Positions 13,970 through 15,444 of a DNA stretch of 15,444 nucleotides are shown here, piece after piece. Numbering within the stretch: position 1 is the stretch's first letter; every line of letters starts with the position of its first letter. The translations under genes were made by a program, and so were the position numbers. The stretch is taken from NCBI GenBank assembly GCA_013151705.1, contig JAADHT010000158.1, positions 1-15,444 on the forward strand, given 5' to 3'. The notes below the pieces were generated by a model. That model ran no database searches, was not told the origin of the DNA, and was given only the letters and a program-made list of their open reading frames with translations. This DNA is from Kiritimatiellota bacterium. GTDB lineage: Bacteria > Verrucomicrobiota > Lentisphaeria > Victivallales > JAADHT01.

Positions 13970-15444
13970 CTCCACGTCGAACCCCATTGAAACTGACAAT
14001 GGCCGCCGCGACGCTCGCGTTCGCTATCGCGGCCGCGGTTCTTCCTTTCATATTGCGCGACAATCATCTTTCAACCAATATGGACGCGCTTTTGCCGGAC
14101 GATCCCTGGATCGAGGCCCACCTCGATTTCCTGCGGAACTCGCAACTAGGCTCAACCGCCGCGATATCTCTGGAGGCGGGGCCCGGGGCGGATCCCGGGA
14201 AACTCGCGAGATTCGCGGAGAATTTCGCGAAACTCGCGGAGAAGGAACCCTCCATCAAAAAGGTCTTCTTCAAAATTCCGCCCGACGAGGCGACGGAGGC
14301 TTTGGGATTTCTGTGTTCGCGCATTCCCCAGACTTTCTCTCCGGACGATTTGAACGAACTGGAGAAACTGACCTCGCCGAAAAGCTTGGAAGCGACTCTT
14401 CGCGGACACTACAGGGATTTGACGCGGCCGGGGGCGATTTTCCGCCAAAAACTATTCGCCGCGGATCCATTGAACCTCCATAAGAGAATAATAGACAAAT
14501 TGCGCTCACTGGCGGGCGATTCGGGTTTCAGATTCCATATTCGCGACGATGGGCTTTGGAGCGAGGACGATAGCCATCTTCTGGTTCTCGTCCGCACCGA
14601 CGCTCCTATTTCCGACGCTGGACGCGGCGAGGAGTTCGTAAAAGCCGTGAGGCGATGTCTGGAGAACTCCAAGCCGTCAAAGCGTTTCAACTATATAATC
14701 ATGGCCGGACACCGCCACGCGGTGGACAACCGCCGACTGTTGCGGAGGGACATCGCCGTCACCATGGCCGTGGCCGCCGCGGGATTCATTTTGTTGTTCG
14801 CCTTTCTTTTCAGGGACTGGCGCGCCATATTCGTGTTCGCTGTGCCGTTTCTGGGAATGGGTTCGGCCATCGGTTTGACTTGGCTTTTTTTCGATGGACC
14901 GTCCGCCGTCATACTAGGGATGGGCGCGACCGTGATTGGAATAGCTCTGGACTATGGGATACACGTTTTCGTGGCGGCGAAAGACTCCTTGAGCAATACT
15001 TCCCTCTCGGAAGACCAGTCGATCGACAACGCCGTGGCCGCCGTGAGACGTCCGATAATTTTCAGCGCGCTGACCACACTGGGCGTTTTCTGGGCGTTTT
15101 TTCTATCGAGCTCGCCGGGATACCATCAACTGGCGTTCGCGTCGACCTGCGGCATTGCCTTGTCCGTTTGGATTTCCCTCACTTGTCTTCCACTTCTTTT
15201 TAAAGTGGGCGAGCCAAAACCCAGTCGCCGCTCCCCGTATATCGCGAAACTCGCGGATGCCTTCACGGCGCTTCACACCCGCTCGAAAGTCCGTTCCGTG
15301 GTAGCTGTTTGGATCGCGATTCTCGCGGTGTCAGGCTTTTTCGCCGTGAAAGTCGGGTTCCAGCCGAACATACGTTCGCTCGACGGAATCAGCGACCGTT
15401 TGCGAAACGATGAAAGAGAATTCCGCGGGATATGGGGAGAGAGT
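13966..15444 (+). CDS. RND/MMPL-type exporter, 5' part (runs off the window)
   Basis: The first 493 codons of an inner-membrane exporter resembling the COG4258 predicted-exporter group; family members are usually about 770-800 residues, so roughly the last third is outside. Membrane helix 1 is about 11-30, then a periplasmic domain (31-260) beginning with the family-typical NMDALLPDD. Helices at about 263-282, 286-309, 314-337, 362-382 and 392-413 follow, with GIALDYGIHV (325-334) carrying the helix-4 Asp expected for proton coupling. Another helix (about 443-463) and the next LDG-type periplasmic start (472-) follow, consistent with the two-fold RND repeat. The start ATGA overlaps the activator's stop, so coupled translation is likely. 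The substrate is unknown; relatives export lipids or lipid-linked products. Base composition is more GC-rich than in the secretin operon. Confidence 0.85.
   Translation, partial: MTPRRTPLKLTMAAATLAFAIAAAVLPFILRDNHLSTNMDALLPDDPWIEAHLDFLRNSQLGSTAAISLEAGPGADPGKLARFAENFAKLAEKEPSIKKVFFKIPPDEATEALGFLCSRIPQTFSPDDLNELEKLTSPKSLEATLRGHYRDLTRPGAIFRQKLFAADPLNLHKRIIDKLRSLAGDSGFRFHIRDDGLWSEDDSHLLVLVRTDAPISDAGRGEEFVKAVRRCLENSKPSKRFNYIIMAGHRHAVDNRRLLRRDIAVTMAVAAAGFILLFAFLFRDWRAIFVFAVPFLGMGSAIGLTWLFFDGPSAVILGMGATVIGIALDYGIHVFVAAKDSLSNTSLSEDQSIDNAVAAVRRPIIFSALTTLGVFWAFFLSSSPGYHQLAFASTCGIALSVWISLTCLPLLFKVGEPKPSRRSPYIAKLADAFTALHTRSKVRSVVAVWIAILAVSGFFAVKVGFQPNIRSLDGISDRLRNDEREFRGIWGES

Noticed and set aside
1..15444. 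CRISPR array, insertion sequence or prophage
   Set aside because: No regularly spaced repeats, transposase, integrase or phage structural genes were seen.

Overview
The window reads as a chromosomal segment of a Gram-negative bacterium, most likely from the PVC group (Verrucomicrobiota, Lentisphaerota or Kiritimatiellota). The main reason is a five-part gene set in the same order as I remember for Akkermansia muciniphila Amuc_1102-1101-1100-1099-1098: a small Ig-like secreted protein, a PilM protein, a PilO-like protein, a PilP-position protein and a secretin. This taxonomic call is from memory of protein families, not from a search.

Layout. Positions 99-12032 are all on the minus strand. 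In transcription order they are: a small exported protein (11382-12032), a PilM-PilN fusion (9584-11350), a PilO/Amuc_1100-like inner-membrane protein (8372-9565), a membrane-anchored protein with a zinc ribbon and a calcium-binding-type repeat in the PilP position (7037-8368), two tandem secretin paralogues (4458-6857 and 1761-4268), a serine O-acetyltransferase 4 nt after the second secretin (827-1756), and, after a 245-nt gap, tadA (99-581). A good sigma-70-like promoter with an extended -10 lies before the first gene (12181-12209), and another lies before the first secretin (6980-7008).

On the plus strand, divergent from this cluster, is a sigma-54-type AAA+ transcription activator (12557-13969). 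Its N-terminal receiver domain has lost the phosphorylation residues. Its start overlaps-by-4-nt the next gene, an RND/MMPL-type exporter (13966 to the window end, incomplete). The activator has a sigma-70-like promoter (12263-12291) and an unusually long leader of about 260 nt. That leader holds an 18-bp hairpin with a candidate start codon in its loop, plus a competing second hairpin.

How the genes fit together. The cluster encodes a trans-envelope machine of the type IV pilus/type II secretion class: cytoplasmic PilM, periplasmic PilN and PilO domains, a PilP/GspC-like connector and outer-membrane secretins. No motor ATPase, PilC platform, prepilin peptidase or pilin is visible, so these must be elsewhere or the complex does something else. 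Notable variations are the duplicated and diverged secretins, one with a 67-residue acidic insert and one with a changed secretin signature, and the metal-binding modules in the connector. Whether the divergent activator controls this cluster is not shown; no -24/-12 promoter was found.
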